64,000 nt of DNA, taken from positions 21,020,501 to 21,084,500 of the forward strand of contig JAKSXM010000007.1 of assembly GCA_022575985.1 (NCBI GenBank). Reading direction: 5' to 3'. Each line of letters starts with the position of its first letter. Position 1 is the first letter of the stretch. The stretch is from Anagrus nilaparvatae. Its lineage: Eukaryota; Arthropoda; Insecta; Hymenoptera; Mymaridae. The translations under genes were made by a program, and so were the position numbers. The notes below the pieces were generated by a model. It was given only the letters and a program-made list of their open reading frames with translations, had not been told where the DNA came from and ran no database searches. Of this stretch, positions 60,701 to 64,000 are shown in pieces.

Positions 60701-61295
60701 ATTATAAATGGTTTCACAATCAGTTGAATTAAATATTGACAAACCAATTTCTCTATTTTTACTTATTTATAAATAAATTTTTTTGTTTCATTTCTTAACT
60801 GTTGTATCTACAATTAAATTTTTAGATAATACTTGAATTTAATATTAAAAAGATTTTTTGATATTGCATTTTTTTCTTTTTCTGGTATAGAAAGTTTTAT
60901 AAAATTTAATTTTGATATAAATTTAAGCTTAAAAGAAAACAAGATCTTCTACTACTTTTTTTTACTTTTACCTTTCTACTTGAACTTTAAAAAAGCTTCA
61001 GGCATATAATAATACAAAAGTGTGGCGTTTTTCATAGTTCGTATACATATATATATATATATATATATTTGAACTGTACTTCGTTTGGAGAATTAATTGT
61101 CACATTTTTATATACAAAAGTGTATAAAAAAAAAAATTTAATAAAATGAAACCATAGAAAAATTATTATTTTTATATTAAATTAAATTTTTTTTACAATT
61201 TTATTCTTTTCTTTTACATATACCAATGTAAAAATGAAAACTTGTTTCTATGTATATATACATGTGTATAACAGCATTGCATTGCTTAAAACCGG
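57776..61295. other. A+T-rich noncoding stretch
   Basis: No gene is seen over 3.5 kb. A block at about 59615-59765 and another at about 60480-60625 are less A+T-rich and repeat-free by eye. A TTAGGGTTAGGGTTAG word occurs at about 60074; two and a half units is too short to call telomeric. Confidence 0.6.
58218..58227. promoter_or_regulatory. GTCACGTGAC E-box palindrome
   Basis: A perfect 10-bp palindrome centred on CACGTG, the binding consensus of bHLH-zip factors of the Myc/USF/MITF type. Unlikely by chance in such A+T-rich sequence, but a single site proves no function. Confidence 0.3.
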
Positions 61296-61301
61296 TGATA
61301 C

Positions 61302-61392
61302 GCTCTAAAAATTCTTGTCCGGATAATTATTATCTGCAGTAAATTTACGACCAGGATAGTAATTACTCAGACAAGAATTTTTACAGTGTAGA
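61302..61392. mobile_element. Mini-MITE of about 90 bp
   Basis: CTCTAAAAATTCTTGTCC plus GGATAATTATTATC (61302-61333) is mirrored by GATAGTAATTACTC plus AGACAAGAATTTTTACAGTG (about 61356-61390). Nearly the whole element is inverted repeat, with a spacer of about 25 bp. Confidence 0.75.
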
Positions 61393-61614
61393 TATAAACA
61401 CAAGGTTCAAGGAAAAAATGAAGAATTTTATTCGAAAAAAATTTTTTTGGTCAGTTTTCGAAATATCGTTTTTAGCTAAGAAACTTACAACCGGTTTGTG
61501 AACTCCCTAACAATAAGCGGACATGTTTAAATTTATACTTTAAATTACCGCTAGTATTTTGTAACCATTAAATATATAGTATTCTAAGATAATGGTTAGA
61601 ATTCATATAAATTT

Positions 61615-61672
61615 AAGCTCCTAAAATCCTTATTATTCTAGAACCCTTTATTGAACTTATTCTAAGTCCCTT
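61615..61672. repeat. CTAAATCGAA-type repeat, left part (split by insertion)
   Basis: AGCTCCTAAAATCCTTATTATTCTAG, then TTTATTGAACTTATTCTAAGTCCC. It matches 13315-13345, which starts with the same TAGCTCCTAAAATCCTTAT. Its continuation lies beyond the inserted element, at 62387-62460. Confidence 0.8.
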
Positions 61673-61676
61673 TTAA

Positions 61677-62385
61677 GGCGCGATTTCAGTTTTCGGAAAA
61701 AAAGGTGGCTTTTTAAAATGCTTATATTTTTTTTACTTTATTAAATTAAAAAAATTTTTTTTTACGCGATTATACAATAGTTAAATTAACATATTTTATT
61801 ATTTATTTTTTTTTTGCATTTATCAGTCTGGATATATAGCCCGCCAAATTCGAGGTAGTTTCTTGCGGCTTGCACGATATCTCGCCTCCAGGTTGCCTAA
61901 AACAAAAAAACCAAAAAAGGTTGTTTTTAGGATCGGTTTGCCAACGGTGTAAACCGCAAAAAAAAAAAAATTTTTTGAAAAAAAAAAATGCCAGTGAAAT
62001 GAAAAAAAAACCGTTTTTTTGGCACGAAATTGGACCTTGTAAACTAAACAAAAGGCCAAAAAAAATTTTTTTTTTTGATTTTGTCGGTTTACACCCTGCA
62101 CATTTAATTATTTAACAAAATTTTAAAAAAATTAGGTAAATCGTATGTATACTTTTTGAAAGAGAGTGCAACCCGATTCAAAAAAGACATTTCGAGAGAA
62201 ACGCGTTTAAAGTTTTTTTTTAGTATACTTACGTATATGAATATCTTTACAAAAACTTTAATATCTCCTAAACGCGTTGGAATTTTATTTCAAAATTTTT
62301 TTTACACATTCTTAAATAGTTTTTAAATAAAATAAAATAATTAAAAAAAAATCAAAAATTTTTTTTCGAAAACTGAAATTGCGCC
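61677..62385. mobile_element. TTAA-flanked element (709 bp) inserted in the CTAAATC repeat
   Basis: GGCGCGATTTCAGTTTTCGG (61677) pairs with CGAAAACTGAAATTGCGCC (to 62385). TTAA borders both sides (61673-61676, 62386-62389). The interior has GGTTTGCCAACGGTGTAAACCG and GTCGGTTTACACCCTGCA, poly-A/T runs, and no coding motif; three overlapping 80-90-codon frames on both strands are chance. Removing it rejoins a typical CTAAATC repeat. Confidence 0.88.
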
Positions 62386-62386
62386 T

Positions 62387-62460
62387 TAATCGAAATTATT
62401 CTAGGTCCATTTGATGACCTTCCCCCTCAACGACATGGTTGAAGTACCCCCCCCCCTCTC
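62387..62460. repeat. CTAAATCGAA-type repeat, right part
   Basis: TAATCGAAATTATTCTAGGTCC, ATTTGATGACCTTCCCCCTC, GACATGGTTGAAGTACCCCC. The order is the same as 13377-13435. Confidence 0.8.
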
Positions 62461-64000
62461 TCTGCACAGCAATGTACTCAATTTTAATCTACAGTAAAAA
62501 AAAAACTTTCATGTAATAACAGTTAATAACAAAAAATTGATATTCAAAGGTACTTTTCTTACGAAATTTAGATGCTAAATTATTTGACACCAATAATTCA
62601 TTAATTATTTTTTTCACCAAATAATAAAAAATCTTCTGAAGCCTACTTACATAGGATAAATTCGCATACATACAAAAGTTCACATATACATATAAATTGG
62701 TGGTACATATTTTTCTTCTTGAAATATATTCTTGTGTACGTTATTTACAAGTCACGTGCATTACACGTGACTTTAATAAATATATATATATATATATAGT
62801 GGTACATTTTATAATATAATATAAAGTAGTCATTTTATTTAACGATATTCTATCTACAGGTATAAAAATTTTTTTTTTTAATATTTTTTCTCTTTACTAT
62901 AAATAAGTGTCTGTCTTAATATTAATATAATAAAGACCAGAAGAAATTATTACTCTAAAAAATTTATTTAACGATTATTTATATATAAATTGAGGTGTTT
63001 TGTGTGTGTAAACTTTTATTGTCTGAAATATAAACTATTAAGAAACTAAAAAACAAATTTTAGCAACTTTACCTAATTAATTTTTTTTTTTTTTGGTTCT
63101 AAAAAGAAAGCAGACAGTTTAATATTGCTCTTACGGGGATTAACTTTGGATATGATAAATAAATACCTAATTTTTCCATTCTCAATTTGTTTTTTACTTT
63201 TGCCTACATCAATAATTAACAATTTAATAAAAACTATGAAAATACTATGAATTAACCTGAAATTACACGAATTCACGTATATATGTACGTCGATAATATA
63301 GGAACCGACTATTACACGCACTAAACACCTTAAATAGTTTTAGTTGAAACATTATTTTTCTTAGGCTGTAAAAGTCATTATATCTAAGCTGAGAAAATTT
63401 TAAACATAAAAACCAGACGATAATAATTCAACATTTGGCATGAGGTACAATAAAAGGGAAATCGAAATAGAAAAAGATAGAAAACTGAAATGAAAATCTA
63501 ACTTTTACACATAAAAGTTAAATCATTTCTAAATGTTTTGTAAATTTATAGTTTTGAGGTAAAAAGTTTTCAATGAGATTTTAGTAAAGTTTCGTTAATA
63601 ATATAAGATTAAACATAATGTGGTTGATTTTAAAACAACTTTGTGTAGCTATTGTTGATATTTAATAAACCAACAGGAAATAATGTGTTGCTTATACTGA
63701 AATTTTTAAATATTAACTCATTAATCAGAAATCATAATCTTTGCAAATAATTTGAGCTAATTTTTATTTAAAATTTAATATATTATTATAATTGTAAATT
63801 TGATTACCTGACTACGGTAATAATAATTTTCATGTAAATCTAAAATTTAGCAAAATTGATCCACCTCAGTAAATACTACGTATCTAAACACAATTGCGAA
63901 AGTTTCATTCATTTTCCAATGGATAGTTTTGAATAATTATCGATATTAGGTCAAAATATGCAAAAAATTTACAAAAATACCAATAACTCTTACTCTTTAA
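62461..64000. other. A+T-rich noncoding stretch to the window end
   Basis: No gene is seen. A TA microsatellite lies at about 62780-62800. Confidence 0.6.
62749..62773. promoter_or_regulatory. Paired E-box palindrome
   Basis: AAGTCACGTG, a 5-bp spacer, then CACGTGACTT: an exact inverted repeat carrying two CACGTG cores in a region otherwise almost free of C and G. The GTCACGTG core fits Myc/USF/MITF-type bHLH-zip binding. It might instead be the stem of a tiny foldback. Confidence 0.35.

Noticed and set aside
61803..62115. Three overlapping 81-92-codon frames on both strands
   Set aside because: All lie within the TTAA-flanked element and are rich in Lys/Phe from A/T runs; no transposase motif.
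1..64000. CRISPR array, bacterial operon, phage, or integrated virus
   Set aside because: No regularly spaced short repeats with unique spacers, no dense coding, and no viral protein motif; the sequence is eukaryotic repeat-rich DNA.

Overview
This 64-kb window is A+T-rich DNA (roughly three quarters A+T by eye), full of homopolymer A/T runs and microsatellites. It has no intact protein-coding gene, operon, ribosome-binding-site pattern, rRNA or credible tRNA. It looks like intergenic or intronic DNA of an animal, most likely an insect. The mix of element types (a decayed Mutator-like transposase, a decayed LINE reverse transcriptase, a helitron-like element ending in hairpin plus CTAG, hAT-like MITEs with 8-bp target duplications, and many foldback elements) fits an A+T-rich insect genome such as a parasitoid wasp. 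I cannot name the species.

Only two stretches look protein-derived. One is a LINE reverse transcriptase relic on the minus strand (about 20290-20935), split by a TA-flanked MITE at 20553-20780 and followed by a TTAA-flanked element at 20953-21477. The other is a Mutator-like (MULE) transposase relic on the minus strand (about 35018-35856) inside an element bounded by GGTTGGGG/CCCCAACC ends (34860-36061). That relic carries a frameshift and a 33-bp perfect palindrome flanked by a 9-bp direct repeat.

Layout. 1-7 kb: A+T-rich, weak inverted repeats, GA and CA microsatellites. 7.2-8.0 kb: 0.69-kb palindrome. 10.3-10.8 kb: dispersed repeat. 12.5-13.1 kb: palindrome, followed by a CTAAATC-type repeat. 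15.0-16.5 kb: 1.5-kb palindrome with C+G-rich outer arms. 20.3-21.7 kb: nested insertions in the LINE relic. 23.3-24.2 kb: two hAT-like MITEs (a third at 33.9 kb). 26.0-27.4 kb: foldback plus helitron-like element. 32.9-36.1 kb: three DNA elements, including the MULE. 40.0-41.0 kb: foldback element with inner 128-bp tandem repeats. 44.2-47.0 kb: CTAAATC and GTCGCTGA repeats, then a head-to-tail array of helitron-like units. 48.2-51.5 kb: three foldback elements. 53.5-54.2 kb: MITE. 56.3-57.7 kb: two adjacent palindromes and a helitron-like fragment. 61.3-62.4 kb: a mini-MITE and a TTAA-flanked element nested in the CTAAATC repeat. The last 1.5 kb has a paired E-box palindrome.

No set of genes works together here. 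What stands out is the density of long inverted repeats (more than 15 in 64 kb) and the clear nesting order of insertions. If transcribed, several palindromes would form long hairpin RNAs.
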